Shown: positions 27,249-41,435, numbered from the stretch's first letter. The stretch is 64,000 nt of DNA from Limnobacter litoralis (GCF_030160455.1 NZ_BSOJ01000038.1:1-64000); one strand, 5' to 3'. Notes: a model not told the origin generated them from the sequence alone. Numbers and translations: made by a program.

Positions 27249-28391
27249 TTATTGTAGTTGGGGTGCCAGTTTGCCCACAGCCTGATCGGCCAGCTTGACG
27301 GGTACAGCCGCCCCCTTGTCTGACACAAACCTTGCCGTGCAGGTGTTGTCTGGCTTGGACTGCACCAAGACCTGGAAGCGCTTGCCGGATGACAGGCTGT
27401 CATTGCTTTGACCAAACAGCTTGCCAAAGAAACCGGGCTCTTTGTCGGAACCAGCGGCAGAATCGGGCGCGTAACGCACATAGTAGGTGCCATTTTCACG
27501 ATCACGGTCTTCAACAATGAAACCAGATCGATCCAGACCCACGCCAATTCGGCGCCAGGCCTCAGGGAAAGCCTCGTTCAGAACGATGACAGAGCCGCTG
27601 CTTGCGTCTTTCTGAACAGAAATCAGTGGCTTGCTGGTCTCCACACCGGTTTTCTTGGCTGCATCTTCATCGCCAGTCAGCTTCACGAGCAGGCGATTGG
27701 TCATGATTGCTTCCAGTTCGGGGTCTGGCTTGCGTGGAATCCATTTCAATTCAGTCTGGCTTTTGTCCGTGTAGGCCTCTTCCATGCCGCGGTGGGTAAT
27801 AAACACCTCTGAGCCACCGGTTGAGGTGCGTTCTACACGTGTGAGATAGCGATCTTTCTGGTTGCTTGAATAGATGCCGTCGATGAATTTACCCAGCACT
27901 TTTCGAACGCCGTCCATGGGTATAGCGGCCCTGTTTTCTTTCCAGTCCGTCTGCATGACCCCAATCTTTGGATCGTTGGTGACCAGCTCAAATCCCTGCT
28001 TTTTCCAGAAACCTTCCAATGTGGGCCACAGCTTCTCGGGCGGGATGTTTTTAAGCAGCAGGGATCGCGTGTTGCCAACCTGCTCAATCTTGATGTCGTC
28101 AGTGGTCACCAGAACGGGCTGGGTAGAAACTGCCACTGCGCCGGCACGATTGTTTTGGCTGTAGTAAGACGAGGCGGTTACATCGCTTGTGGTTCCGCTG
28201 TCACCAGGGATCGAGAACTGATCGTCTGGCTGCTGTGCGGTCAGGTCAGGCGGGACATCCAGACCGGCATCGCGCTTCTCTGCCTTTTTGTAAACAACCT
28301 TTTGGCTTTCCACCGCTTTGTCATAGGATGCACAACCGGCCATCACCAGGGTGGCCGCCATCAGTAAAGCCAGATTCGTTGATTTATTCAC
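27249..28391 (-). CDS. bamC: Outer membrane assembly lipoprotein BamC
   Basis: About 380 aa. The lipobox VMAGC near residue 20 gives a lipoprotein of the BAM complex, which folds outer-membrane beta-barrels. An unstructured part (YDKAVESQKVVYKKAEKR, then PPDLTAQQPDDQFSIP) precedes two helix-grip domains; the 'LPPEKLWPTLEGFWKKQGF'-like segment here is IPPEKLWPTLEGFWKKQGF. GTG 28391 with GGAAG upstream gives a compact signal peptide; ATG 28403 is possible but has no ribosome binding site. It follows dapA by a short gap, the common order in proteobacteria. Confidence 0.92.
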   Translation of the reverse strand: MNKSTNLALLMAATLVMAGCASYDKAVESQKVVYKKAEKRDAGLDVPPDLTAQQPDDQFSIPGDSGTTSDVTASSYYSQNNRAGAVAVSTQPVLVTTDDIKIEQVGNTRSLLLKNIPPEKLWPTLEGFWKKQGFELVTNDPKIGVMQTDWKENRAAIPMDGVRKVLGKFIDGIYSSNQKDRYLTRVERTSTGGSEVFITHRGMEEAYTDKSQTELKWIPRKPDPELEAIMTNRLLVKLTGDEDAAKKTGVETSKPLISVQKDASSGSVIVLNEAFPEAWRRIGVGLDRSGFIVEDRDRENGTYYVRYAPDSAAGSDKEPGFFGKLFGQSNDSLSSGKRFQVLVQSKPDNTCTARFVSDKGAAVPVKLADQAVGKLAPQLQ

Positions 28392-28414
28392 AATCACTTC
28401 CATTCAAAATAGGA

Positions 28415-29293
28415 CTAGTCGATCAGTTGATGGGCCCGAAGGGCGGTATCAACTACGCTGTGAAATCCCGCTTCCAGGCGGGTAAGGGGCAACCGTATAC
28501 CGGGTGCCATTTTGCCCATTCTGCTCAAGGCATACTTGACAGGAATCGGGTTGGCCTGACAGAACATGGCTTGATGGAGATCCATCAAGGCCAGGTTGAT
28601 GTTGTGTGCCTTGCGTGCATCCCCAGCAATCGCAGCCATGCACAGTTCGTGCATGATTTTGGGTGCGATGTTGGCGGTCACGGAAATATTGCCCTTGCCA
28701 CCCATCAACATCAGATTGACCGCGGTGGTGTCGTCACCGCTGTACACGGCGAACGTTTCAGGCGCTTCACGAATAAGCCAGGCTGCTCGCTCCATGTTAC
28801 CCGTGGCCTCCTTGATGCCGACCACGCCGTCCACCTGCGCAAGGCGGATGACGGTGGAGTGCGCCAAATCAGCGACGGTGCGACCTGGTACGTTGTACAG
28901 AATCACAGGCAGATCCACGGACTCAGCCACTTTGCGGAAGTGCAGATACATGCCCTCTTGAGTGGGCTTGTTGTAATAAGGCACGACCTGAAGACTGGCT
29001 GCTGCGCCAACTTTTCGGGCAAACTCGGTCAATTCAACTGCCTCAGTGGTCGAATTTCCACCGGTGCCAGCTACAACAGGGATACGGCCTGCGCACTGCT
29101 CAACCGTTACGCGGATCAATTCACAGTGTTCTTCCACGTCCACAGTGGGCGATTCACCGGTGGTTCCAACGGCCACGATGCAATCTGTGCCCTGCTCGAT
29201 GTGCCAGTCAATCAGCTTGCGATAACCGTCGATGTCGAGAGAACCATCTTCAAACATGGGAGTCACAATCGCGACCATGCTGCCAGTGATCAT
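28415..29293 (-). CDS. dapA: 4-hydroxy-tetrahydrodipicolinate synthase
   Basis: 292 aa TIM-barrel aldolase joining pyruvate and aspartate semialdehyde, the first committed step to lysine and meso-diaminopimelate. Catalytic residues are in place: Thr44 (VGTTGES), Tyr133 and Arg138 (YNVPGRT), and Schiff-base Lys161 (GIKEATGN). ATGA overlaps the upstream methyltransferase stop by 4 bp, so the two are translationally coupled. Confidence 0.97.
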   Translation of the reverse strand: MITGSMVAIVTPMFEDGSLDIDGYRKLIDWHIEQGTDCIVAVGTTGESPTVDVEEHCELIRVTVEQCAGRIPVVAGTGGNSTTEAVELTEFARKVGAAASLQVVPYYNKPTQEGMYLHFRKVAESVDLPVILYNVPGRTVADLAHSTVIRLAQVDGVVGIKEATGNMERAAWLIREAPETFAVYSGDDTTAVNLMLMGGKGNISVTANIAPKIMHELCMAAIAGDARKAHNINLALMDLHQAMFCQANPIPVKYALSRMGKMAPGIRLPLTRLEAGFHSVVDTALRAHQLID

Positions 29294-29859
29294 GTATTAC
29301 CTTTCTCGTTTAATGGGATTGCCTGAGATTGTATCTCAGACCAAATGCCCGAAATGGCCATGGCCCGCTGAATCATTGCAGGTGATTCAACCGAGCGAAT
29401 TCCCTGCTCAAAGCGAACCAGATTCAGGGGTTTGACCAACTCTGGCAATTCGGCTGAATTCAACAAAAAAGCCGGACTGCGCGGGGAACCAAACCGGGCA
29501 TTGCCATCCATGAATGTTTCGTAGACCAGCAAAGCGCCGCTGGGTTTCAATAATTTCAACAGATCAGGAAACCGGGGACGATGCAGGTAATTGGTTACAA
29601 CCACCACATCGTATTGCCGACCTGCAAGCGGCCATGGGCCCTCAGCTTCCAGATCCATCTCTTCAAAACGCACATCGGCTGGCAAAGCTGACAACTCGGG
29701 TGCACGAATATCCACCGCATCCACTTGAAACCCCTGGTTCGACAAGTAAAAAGCATGTCTGCCTGACCCACAAGCCAAATCAAGCGCATGAAACTGCCGC
29801 GCATGCCGGCCAGCCAGCCATTCATTGACACAACGAACAACCCAGGGTGACGGATTCAC
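29290..29859 (-). CDS. Class I SAM-dependent methyltransferase
   Basis: 189 aa Rossmann-fold methyltransferase. Motif I is [16 protein letters not shown] (about 26-41), an acidic residue ends beta-2 (VDAVDIR), and [13 protein letters not shown] is the motif IV region. The substrate cannot be assigned. It starts at GTG 29859, overlapping the trpS stop by 4 bp, and its own stop overlaps dapA, so it is wedged inside a coupled operon. Confidence 0.88.
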   Translation of the reverse strand: MNPSPWVVRCVNEWLAGRHARQFHALDLACGSGRHAFYLSNQGFQVDAVDIRAPELSALPADVRFEEMDLEAEGPWPLAGRQYDVVVVTNYLHRPRFPDLLKLLKPSGALLVYETFMDGNARFGSPRSPAFLLNSAELPELVKPLNLVRFEQGIRSVESPAMIQRAMAISGIWSEIQSQAIPLNEKGNT

Positions 29860-31058
29860 GAATAATCGAGCCCCATGCTCTCCCGCACCTCGCGCATGGT
29901 TTCTTGGGCCAGCTCGCGGGCGCGCTCACAACCATCGGCAATGATATTGCGCACCATGGAAGGATCTTCGCTGTAGTAGGCAGCACGCTCTCGCATAGGC
30001 GTTAATTCACGAACCACTGCATCGATGATGGGTTCCTTGCACTCCAGGCAACCAATGCCAGCTGACTTGCAACCCTCCTGCACCCAGTTTTTCTGACGTT
30101 CGTCTGAATAAATTTCATGCAACTGCCACACCGGGCATTTTTCAGGATCACCCGGATCTGTGCGGCGTACACGCTGCGGATCGGTGGGCATCTTGCGAAT
30201 TTTCAAGGAAATGTTTTCAGGCGTTTCCCGCAGACTGATCGTATTTTGATAACTCTTGGACATCTTCTGACCATCCAGACCGGGCATGCGCGACGCCTCG
30301 GTCAGCATGGCCTTGGGTTCAGCCAGAATCAGCTTTCGCCCACCTTCAAGATACCCAAACAGGCGCTCACGGTCCGCCAGACTGAGATTTTGAGAATCGC
30401 CCAACATGGCTTTGGCCTGCTCAAGCGCAGTGTCTTCACCCTGCTCTTGATAACGATTGCGCAAGTCGAGATACAGCTTCGCTCGCTTCGAACCCAGCTT
30501 TTTGGCAGCCTCCAGTGCTTTTTCCTCAAACCCAGGTTCTTTGCCATACAGGTTATTGAATCGTCTCGCAATTTCGCGGGTCAGTTCAATGTGGGGCACC
30601 TGGTCTTCACCCACAGGCACTTGGGTCGCCCTGTAGATCAGGATGTCGGCAGACTGCAGCAAGGGATAACCCAGAAACCCGTAGGTGGCCAGGTCTTTGT
30701 CGTGCAGCTTTTCCTGCTGATCTTTGTAAGTAGGCACGCGTTCCAGCCAACCCAGCGGCGTAGACATGGACAACAAAAGATGCAGCTCGGCGTGCTCTGG
30801 CACACGCGACTGGATGAACAAGGTCGCCTGAGAGGGGTCAATGCCTGCCGCAAGCCAGTCAATCACCATGTCCCACACATTTTCCTCAATGATCTGAGGC
30901 GTTTCGTAGTGAGTGGTCAACGCATGCCAGTCTGCCACGAAAAACAGACAGGGGTATTCGGTCTGAAGTTTCACCCAGTTCTTCAGCACACCATGGTAAT
31001 GACCCAAGTGCAACAAACCGGTGGGGCGCATGCCCGACAAAACGCGTTCTGGAAACAT
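29856..31058 (-). CDS. trpS: Tryptophanyl-tRNA synthetase
   Basis: 400 aa class I synthetase charging tRNA-Trp. The HIGH-like motif is HLGH (17-20) and KMSKS appears in GQKMSKSYQN (about 239-248). It is longer than the roughly 330-residue E. coli enzyme. The extra sequence is spread through an insertion and the C-terminal half, which carries cysteines in GCLECKEP and is common in betaproteobacteria. It lies 5 bp after the site-2 protease stop. Confidence 0.96.
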   Translation of the reverse strand: MFPERVLSGMRPTGLLHLGHYHGVLKNWVKLQTEYPCLFFVADWHALTTHYETPQIIEENVWDMVIDWLAAGIDPSQATLFIQSRVPEHAELHLLLSMSTPLGWLERVPTYKDQQEKLHDKDLATYGFLGYPLLQSADILIYRATQVPVGEDQVPHIELTREIARRFNNLYGKEPGFEEKALEAAKKLGSKRAKLYLDLRNRYQEQGEDTALEQAKAMLGDSQNLSLADRERLFGYLEGGRKLILAEPKAMLTEASRMPGLDGQKMSKSYQNTISLRETPENISLKIRKMPTDPQRVRRTDPGDPEKCPVWQLHEIYSDERQKNWVQEGCKSAGIGCLECKEPIIDAVVRELTPMRERAAYYSEDPSMVRNIIADGCERARELAQETMREVRESMGLDYS

Positions 31059-31063
31059 GATGT

Positions 31064-31723
31064 TTAGTAAAAATTAAAAATAAGGGACAAAATGTCCATG
31101 GTGAAAGACACGATCGGCTGAATGAAGACCGGCAAGATGTTCAGCATCAGCAACGCAATCAGGATAATCATGCCATACCGCTCGGTTTGCCCAAAGCGGT
31201 AGGCCGCCGAAGAGGGCAGGAAACTGAAGAGTATACGGCCACCGTCCAGCGGCAAAATCGGCAGCAAATTGAGTGCTGCAAGCACCAGATTGACCACGAT
31301 GCCCGCTTTGGCCATTTCGAAAAAGAAAGGCTCAGTGAACTGGGCCCTCAGGAGCAGCTTCAAAAAGGCCGCCCACATGAATGCCATGATGAAATTGGCT
31401 GCTGGCCCTGCAAACGCCACGTACCGAATGTCTTTCTTGGGTCGATTCAAACGGCCAAAATTGACAGGCACCGGCTTGGCCCATCCAAACAGCATGGGCC
31501 CTGCCCCGACTGCGGCCGAACTCAACAGAATCAGGAGCGGCACCACAATGGTTCCCATGGGGTCGATGTGCTTGACAGGGTTCAGCGTTACCCGGCCCAT
31601 CAGGTAGGCTGTGTCATCGCCAAATCGACGCGCCACATAACCGTGCGCCGCCTCGTGAAGGGTAATCGCGAACAGCACCGGCAGGGCGTACACGGCAATC
31701 GTTTGAATGATGGATGCGTCCAA
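31064..31723 (-). CDS. Site-2 protease family membrane protein
   Basis: About 219 aa with five or six hydrophobic segments. HEAAHG (about residues 23-28) is the zinc-binding HExxH, and NLLPILPLDGGRI (about 157-169) supplies the NxxPxxxLDG ligand region. This short subgroup (Rv/YwhC-like) has no PDZ domain; its substrates are unknown. TTG 31723 is preferred: it directly follows the previous stop and has GAGGAA at 31731-31736. The ATG at 31753 would overlap the YciO gene. Confidence 0.9.
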   Translation of the reverse strand: MDASIIQTIAVYALPVLFAITLHEAAHGYVARRFGDDTAYLMGRVTLNPVKHIDPMGTIVVPLLILLSSAAVGAGPMLFGWAKPVPVNFGRLNRPKKDIRYVAFAGPAANFIMAFMWAAFLKLLLRAQFTEPFFFEMAKAGIVVNLVLAALNLLPILPLDGGRILFSFLPSSAAYRFGQTERYGMIILIALLMLNILPVFIQPIVSFTMDILSLIFNFY

Positions 31724-31724
31724 G

Positions 31725-32381
31725 TCAAAGTTCCTCAGTTTCGTCGACTTCAACGGGCTCGAGTGGCCCGGTCAGCGGCCCGGCTCCAAGCCGCAATACC
31801 ACGGGCGACTCGCCGGTCCAGTCGATCACTGTCGTGGGTTGTGCACCGCAATCCCGGCCATCGCCTACAATCAGGTCAACCAGATGATCAACCCGGTCCA
31901 CCGCCTCTTCAGCCGTGCGGCAGGGCTCGTCCATGCCACCCAACTGAAGCGACGAGGCAATCAAAGGGCCATCGGTGTGCTCAAGCAATGCCTGAACCAC
32001 TTTGTGATCAGGAACCCTCAGACCGATCGATTTCTTGGAGGGATGGGAAACCCGTTTGGGCACTTCGCGTGTGGCTTCCAGAATGAATGTGTAAGGGCCT
32101 GGAAACACCGCTTTCAAAAGGCGATATTGAATGTTGTTGACTTTGGCATAACTGCCCAAATGGGCCAGGTCTTTGCACAGCAGGGCCAGATGTTGCTTGT
32201 CAGAAATGCCACGGATTCGCCGTAGACGCTCAACCGCCTGCTTGTCGTCCAGGTGACAGACGAGTGAGTAGCAACTGTCGGTTGGGATGGCGGCGATACC
32301 GCCTTTGTTGATGATGTCAGCCGCCTGCTTGCAAAGGCGAGCCTGGGGATTGTCGGGGTGTAGATCGAAGAACTGCGCCAA
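31725..32381 (-). CDS. Sua5/YciO/YrdC-family protein (YciO-like)
   Basis: 218 aa with the YrdC fold. GGIAAIPTDSCYSLVCHL (about 25-42) and KRIR-type RLRRIRGISDKQHLALLC (about 53-70) bind nucleotide/threonylcarbamoyl substrates. Starting at TTG 32381, the protein begins AQFFDLHPDNPQARL, which lines up with YciO rather than TsaC; AGGA lies at the right distance. YciO paralogs can have weak threonylcarbamoyl-AMP synthase activity, but the main tRNA t6A enzyme may be encoded elsewhere. It sits between the PHP phosphatase and the site-2 protease. Confidence 0.88.
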   Translation of the reverse strand: MAQFFDLHPDNPQARLCKQAADIINKGGIAAIPTDSCYSLVCHLDDKQAVERLRRIRGISDKQHLALLCKDLAHLGSYAKVNNIQYRLLKAVFPGPYTFILEATREVPKRVSHPSKKSIGLRVPDHKVVQALLEHTDGPLIASSLQLGGMDEPCRTAEEAVDRVDHLVDLIVGDGRDCGAQPTTVIDWTGESPVVLRLGAGPLTGPLEPVEVDETEEL

Positions 32382-32392
32382 TGGTGTCCTGT

Positions 32393-33271
32393 TTACAAAA
32401 CGTTTTCCCAATTATCCCAGATTGGCACACAGCCATCGGGCAAAGGGGGCAATTCACCCAAATTTACTCGGGATTCTTCGGGTCCGTGAAAATCGGAGCC
32501 GCGCGACGCTTTCAAGCCATGTTTCAGCGATCGCCTTGCGAAGGTGCGATATTGATCCACGGTGTGGCTGCCCGTCACGACCTCGATGCCCTGCCCACCC
32601 AACTCGATGAACTGACGAATCAGCTCATCCATTTGCAGCTCATTCAGGTCGTATCGGCCCGGATGTGCGATCACGGCCACGCCACCGGAATCGCGAATCC
32701 AGGTTACCGCCTGAGACAAACTGGCCCAGGAATGAGGAACATAGCCAGGTTTTCCGGGTGTCAAGAACCGCTGAAATACATCGCCAATGTCAGTGCAGAC
32801 GCCGCGCTCCACCAAATGGCGGGCAAAGTGGGTCCGGCTGATCAGATCTGGGTTGCCAACGTATTTCAAGGCACCCTCAAAAACCCCATCAATGCCAACC
32901 TTGGCCAGCTGATGAGACATTTCAAGTGCCCTTTCCCTGCGCCCGGATCGCACCTGCCCCAATCCTTCAGACAAAGGAGAGTTTTTGAATCCAACGCGCA
33001 GGCCGACGATGTGAAGCGTCTTGCCAGACCAGGTCACGGACACCTCGACACCAGGCACAAAGAGCAAGCCGTGCGCGCGAGCTGCTTCACTGGCTTTTTC
33101 AAGTCCACCAACTTCATCGTGATCGGTTAATGACCACATCTGAACGCCGTTGGCCGCTGCTCTTGCCGCCAGTTGGTCGGGGGCGAGTGTGCCGTCCGAC
33201 ACGGTGGAATGGCAATGCAGATCGGCGTTGATGGAATGAGGGTCGCCCCAGTTCGGATTGCTTGTTGTCAT
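32393..33271 (-). CDS. PHP-domain phosphoesterase (YciV/RNase AM-like)
   Basis: 292 aa. Metal motifs are ADLHCHSTVSDG (about 17-28), TDHDEVGG, a GVEVS strand, VIAHPGRYD, and GSDFHGPEE (about 261-269). Relatives hydrolyse 3',5'-nucleoside bisphosphates or trim the 5' ends of rRNAs (E. coli YciV). ATG 33271 (MTTSNP) is chosen; it overlaps the stop of the ferritin-like gene by 4 bp. The linkage with YciO is a widespread proteobacterial pair. Confidence 0.92.
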   Translation of the reverse strand: MTTSNPNWGDPHSINADLHCHSTVSDGTLAPDQLAARAAANGVQMWSLTDHDEVGGLEKASEAARAHGLLFVPGVEVSVTWSGKTLHIVGLRVGFKNSPLSEGLGQVRSGRRERALEMSHQLAKVGIDGVFEGALKYVGNPDLISRTHFARHLVERGVCTDIGDVFQRFLTPGKPGYVPHSWASLSQAVTWIRDSGGVAVIAHPGRYDLNELQMDELIRQFIELGGQGIEVVTGSHTVDQYRTFARRSLKHGLKASRGSDFHGPEESRVNLGELPPLPDGCVPIWDNWENVL

Positions 33272-34077
33272 GTCTTTACGCTCCCTGACTGACTCTGCTC
33301 CAAATGCAACAACCATTGCAGTTCGGCAGGGGAAAATCCAGCACGCTCGCGGGCCGGAAAATTAAACGGTGACCGGGGTTCAGGGGCACTGTACTTCACG
33401 AGGCACTCGGCAAACGCGTCAACCGGGTCCAGCCCACGCTGTTCACACAAAACACCAAACCACCTGTTACCAATGGCCACATGGCCGATTTCATCTCGCA
33501 AAATGACATCCAGCACTGCGGCACTTTCCGAATCTCCGGCATTGGCCAACTTCGTGCGAATGGCAGGCGATACATCCAGCCCGCGGGCCTCCAACAGGCG
33601 CGGTACCAGCGCCAGCCTTGCGAACAGACTGTCTGCGGTGCGTTGTGCCATTTGCCACAAACCATCGTGGGCAGGAAAGTCACCATAACTCACACCATAC
33701 GCCTTTAAGCGATCGCACAACAGGGCGTGGTGATAGGCCTCCTCTTGGGCAACCTTCAGCCAGTCGGTGTAAAACGCCAAGGGCAGTGAGTCAAATCGCA
33801 CTGCGATGTCAAGCGCCAGGTTGATGGCATTGAATTCGATGTGCGCGAGCGCGTGAAGCAACATGGCCTTGCCTTCAGGGCTTGAAAGACCTCTGGTAGG
33901 CACTTTCCCCGGTGAAACAAGCACAGGTTTCAGAGGCCTTCCCATGGAAGGCTCGAGTGTCAGGCTGGCATCCACTGATCCATTTAGATTCAGGCTCTGA
34001 ACCCGCTTCATCTTTTGTACCGGATCGCACTCTGCCAACGCTTTTGAGGCCTCAACCCTCAGATCTGCTTCATTCAT
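33268..34077 (-). CDS. DUF455 ferritin-like protein
   Basis: About 269 aa. A four-helix ferritin-like core carries the metal ligand pattern: HIEFNAINLALD (Glu/His, about 75-86), EEAYHHALL (about 107-115) and RDEIGHVAIGNRW (about 191-203). This looks like a di-iron carboxylate protein. Its reaction is unknown. ATG 34077 has GGAAG at normal spacing and matches the family length; a start at 34131 would add a Cys-rich leader (NRCKCIHSS) not expected in the family. It is the first gene of the long minus-strand run down to 26406. Confidence 0.85.
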   Translation of the reverse strand: MNEADLRVEASKALAECDPVQKMKRVQSLNLNGSVDASLTLEPSMGRPLKPVLVSPGKVPTRGLSSPEGKAMLLHALAHIEFNAINLALDIAVRFDSLPLAFYTDWLKVAQEEAYHHALLCDRLKAYGVSYGDFPAHDGLWQMAQRTADSLFARLALVPRLLEARGLDVSPAIRTKLANAGDSESAAVLDVILRDEIGHVAIGNRWFGVLCEQRGLDPVDAFAECLVKYSAPEPRSPFNFPARERAGFSPAELQWLLHLEQSQSGSVKT

Positions 34078-34184
34078 CCAATCTTCCGCACTGCTGTGTA
34101 TGCACTTGCATCTGTTACAAAATGCTTTCATGATAGTTTATGCCATTCTGAACAACAGCACACGATCATCAGGAGACACAAGCC

Positions 34185-34709
34185 GTGGCAGTCTATCAGC
34201 TCGACACCCTCACCCCGACCATTCACCCCAGCGTTTATGTGGCTGAAAAGGCAAGCGTCATCGGCAAAGTGCAACTCGATGAAAACGCTTCAGTCTGGGA
34301 TTGCGCCACCATTCGCGGTGACAACGAGCTGATACACATTCAGCAGGGTAGCAACATCCAGGAAGGCGCTGTACTGCACACGGACATTGGCTATCCTATG
34401 ACGGTTGGCCCGAATGTCACAGTGGGCCATCAGGCCTGCCTGCACGGCTGCACGGTGGGCGAAGGCAGTCTGATCGGCATTCGATCTGTCGTTCTCAACG
34501 GCGCAAAGATCGGAAAAAACTGTATCATCGGCGCCGGCGCTTTGGTCACAGAGGGCAAGGAAATTCCGGATCGCTCACTGGTTATTGGTTCACCCGGCAA
34601 AGTGGTGCGCACCCTGACAGACGACGAGGTTGCCAAAATGATCGGAGCCGCCTTTTACGTCATGAAGGCAAAGCACTTCAAAGAAACACTCAAAAAAATA
34701 TCGGATTAA
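34185..34709 (+). CDS. Gamma-class carbonic anhydrase family protein
   Basis: 174 aa left-handed beta-helix. The zinc histidines of the gamma-CA fold appear in [19 protein letters not shown] (about 80-95). Length and sequence fit the YrdA/PaaY-like group, which often has weak or no carbonic anhydrase activity. GGAGACA precedes the start. It lies 10 bp upstream of hslO and probably shares its promoter. Confidence 0.92.
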   Translation: MAVYQLDTLTPTIHPSVYVAEKASVIGKVQLDENASVWDCATIRGDNELIHIQQGSNIQEGAVLHTDIGYPMTVGPNVTVGHQACLHGCTVGEGSLIGIRSVVLNGAKIGKNCIIGAGALVTEGKEIPDRSLVIGSPGKVVRTLTDDEVAKMIGAAFYVMKAKHFKETLKKISD

Positions 34710-34718
34710 AAGATCACC

Positions 34719-35690
34719 ATGGAAGACAAGCTGAAAAGCCTGCTGTTTGAAGCCGCCGACGCCCGCGCACAAATTGTGCGGCTCGACAAAACCTGGCAAA
34801 AAGTGGTCTCCCACAATGAATACCCTGCCCCAGTGGTTGAGCTGTTGGGCCAACTGGTCGCCGCCAGTGCCCTGCTGTCTGCATCCCTCAAATTCGAAGG
34901 CTCACTGATTCTGCAAATCAAAGGGGACGGGCCCGTGGTTTTGCTGGTGGCCGAATGCAACAGCAAACTCGGCTTGCGCGCCACGGTCAAGCTGGACGAA
35001 ACGAAAGCCATTGCAGAGAATGCAAGCTACAAGGATCTGTTGAATGTCAGCGGCAAGGGGCTGTTTGTCGTCGTATTGGACCCCAAGAACAGGCAACCCG
35101 GCCAGATGCCTTACCAAGGTGTGGTCGAACTGTCCGGCAGCACCATCGCCGAATCGCTCGAGAACTACATGAGAACCTCTGAGCAGCTTGAAACCCGACT
35201 TTACCTGCACGCCAATCACGATGCAGCCGCGGGTTTGATGCTTCAACAAATGCCCGGAGAAGGCGGCAAACGCAACGGAAAAAGCCACGACGCAGACGGC
35301 TGGGAGAGACTGCTGGCGCTCGGCCATACAGTCACCGGGTCTGAGATTCTTTCAATCGCACTGGATGACATGACCCACCGTCTATTTTGGGAAGAAAATC
35401 CCGCGCAACTGGCGGAACGAACCGTGCAATTCGAATGCACTTGTTCACGGCTGAAGGTGGGCCGAATGCTTCTGCGTCTTGGAAAACACGAAGTCGAAGA
35501 GGCACTGAAGGAACAGAAGCAGCTGTGCGTTCATTGCGACTTTTGCAACTCCGCGTACATTTTTACCCAGGCTCAGTGCGAACATCTGTTTGAGGCTGAG
35601 GAGCTGGAAGAAAACCTGAACGCAGACGAAGAAGAGGACCCCATCAAAGACCTGCGAAAAGACGGCGACGATCAACCCACCATTCACTGA
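34719..35690 (+). CDS. hslO: Redox-regulated chaperone Hsp33
   Basis: 323 aa. The N-terminal chaperone domain is followed by the redox switch: zinc cysteines in ECTCSRLK (about 238-245) and CVHCDFCNS (about 268-276), i.e. CxC plus CxxC with one extra Cys. Oxidation releases zinc and activates holdase activity in the cytoplasm. An acidic tail (EELEENLNADEEED) extends about 35 residues past the usual C-terminus. Confidence 0.95.
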   Translation: MEDKLKSLLFEAADARAQIVRLDKTWQKVVSHNEYPAPVVELLGQLVAASALLSASLKFEGSLILQIKGDGPVVLLVAECNSKLGLRATVKLDETKAIAENASYKDLLNVSGKGLFVVVLDPKNRQPGQMPYQGVVELSGSTIAESLENYMRTSEQLETRLYLHANHDAAAGLMLQQMPGEGGKRNGKSHDADGWERLLALGHTVTGSEILSIALDDMTHRLFWEENPAQLAERTVQFECTCSRLKVGRMLLRLGKHEVEEALKEQKQLCVHCDFCNSAYIFTQAQCEHLFEAEELEENLNADEEEDPIKDLRKDGDDQPTIH

Positions 35691-35713
35691 ATTGGAAAAA
35701 AGGCCGTGCGATC

Positions 35714-36061
35714 TTATTGGGCCGGCTTGGTGTCAGCGGAACTGGGTTTAGAGGTAGAGGGGTTGGTGTTGGATTTTGAGGTATCAGGCTGCACCAGCTG
35801 AATGTACACCTCGCCATTTTTAACCATGCCGAAGTCGTTGCGGGCACGCTCTTCTACAGCCTCTACACCATCTGACAAGCTGCGCACATCACCTTCCATC
35901 TGTTGATTTCGCAAACGCAGGGACTCGTTGACTGATTTTTGTTCGGCCACCTGACGGTTCAACTCATGAACTCGCATCAACCCCCCTTTACCAAACCACA
36001 AAGGGTATTGAAGTATGGCCAGCAAAGCGATCAAAACAAGGGATATCAGCTTGAGTTTCAT
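35714..36061 (-). CDS. ftsB: Cell division protein FtsB
   Basis: 115 aa bitopic protein: one transmembrane helix at residues 3-20 (LKLISLVLIALLAILQYP), then a coiled coil (VHELNRQVAEQKSVNESLRL). It joins FtsL and FtsQ in the divisome. The C-terminal 25 residues are Ser/Thr/Pro-rich and extend past the usual end. The start at 36061 (MKLKLI) is standard. It follows eno with a GC-rich hairpin in the gap. Confidence 0.93.
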   Translation of the reverse strand: MKLKLISLVLIALLAILQYPLWFGKGGLMRVHELNRQVAEQKSVNESLRLRNQQMEGDVRSLSDGVEAVEERARNDFGMVKNGEVYIQLVQPDTSKSNTNPSTSKPSSADTKPAQ

Positions 36062-36082
36062 GGCATGGGCTTGGATACAAGA

Positions 36083-36103
36083 AGGCCCCGCAACGCGGGG
36101 CCT
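36083..36103 (-). terminator. GC-rich hairpin between eno and ftsB
   Basis: AGGCCCCGC and GCGGGGCCT form a perfect 9-bp stem with a 3-nt loop. There is no strong T-tract on the minus strand, so it may only partly terminate eno transcription or stabilise the mRNA end. Confidence 0.5.
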
Positions 36104-36118
36104 GCCTGAACACAACGC

Positions 36119-37417
<1,299 letters not shown>

Positions 37418-37432
37418 TCAATTAAATTCTTT

Positions 37433-38293
<861 letters not shown>

Positions 38294-38331
38294 GTTTCAT
38301 ACCCCTGTCAAAGTGCCCTTTTGTACCGACA

Positions 38332-40712
<2,381 letters not shown>

Positions 40713-40724
40713 GTCGACTCTCCT

Positions 40725-41435
40725 TTAAGCAGCAGGGTTGGAAACAGTGCGCTTTTCAATGCGCTTCTCGGGGTGGGCATTCAACACCAGCTTCTGGATG
40801 TAAATGCCCGGCGTGTGGATGAAGTTGGGATCAAGCGCGCCCACCTCTACAATATCCTCGACCTCTGCCACTGTGAATTTGGAAGCCACCGCACATTCTG
40901 GATTGAAGTTGCGGGCGGTCAGGCGATAGATCAAGTTGCCGGATGTGTCGGCTTTCCAGGCCTTGACCAGGGAAATGTCAGCGGTCAGGCTGTTTTCGAG
41001 CACATAATTTTGCCCGTTGATGACCCGTGTTTCTTTGCCCTCTGCGATGACGGTGCCGAATCCCGTTTTGGTGAAAAATGCAGGAATTCCAGCCCCGCCC
41101 GCACGGAGCTTCTCGGCCAGCGTGCCTTGGGGGGTGAACTCAAGCTCCAACTCACCAGCGAGGTATTGCCGCTCAAATTCTTTGTTCTCACCCACGTAGG
41201 AGGAAATCATCTTGCGAACCTGCCGGGTTTCCAACAACTTGCCGAGCCCAAAGCCGTCAACCCCGGCGTTGTTTGAAATGACCGTCAGGTCTTTTGCACC
41301 CGACAAGCGAACCGCCTCAATCAGCGCCTCGGGAATACCACACAAACCAAACCCGCCAACAGCCAGTGTCATGCCGTCTTTGATCCTGTCCGCAAGCGCC
41401 TCGGAGGCACTGCCCACTACCTTATTCATACCCAT
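40725..41435 (-). CDS. scoA: 3-oxoacid CoA-transferase subunit A
   Basis: 236 aa alpha subunit with VGGFGLCGIPEALIEA (about 27-42) and SNNAGVDGFGLGKLL (about 55-69), standard CoA-binding and glycine-rich motifs of this class. GAGG precedes ATG 41435 by 7 nt. It is divergent from the ETF:ubiquinone oxidoreductase gene, from which 230 bp separate it; a joint role in acyl/ketone catabolism is plausible. Confidence 0.95.
   Translation of the reverse strand: MGMNKVVGSASEALADRIKDGMTLAVGGFGLCGIPEALIEAVRLSGAKDLTVISNNAGVDGFGLGKLLETRQVRKMISSYVGENKEFERQYLAGELELEFTPQGTLAEKLRAGGAGIPAFFTKTGFGTVIAEGKETRVINGQNYVLENSLTADISLVKAWKADTSGNLIYRLTARNFNPECAVASKFTVAEVEDIVEVGALDPNFIHTPGIYIQKLVLNAHPEKRIEKRTVSNPAA

Noticed and set aside
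28187-29326. 379-codon plus-strand frame opposite bamC/dapA
   Set aside because: Covers two real genes on the other strand and has no domain signature.
30117-31067. 316-codon plus-strand frame opposite trpS
   Set aside because: Shadow of trpS, which carries both synthetase signature motifs.
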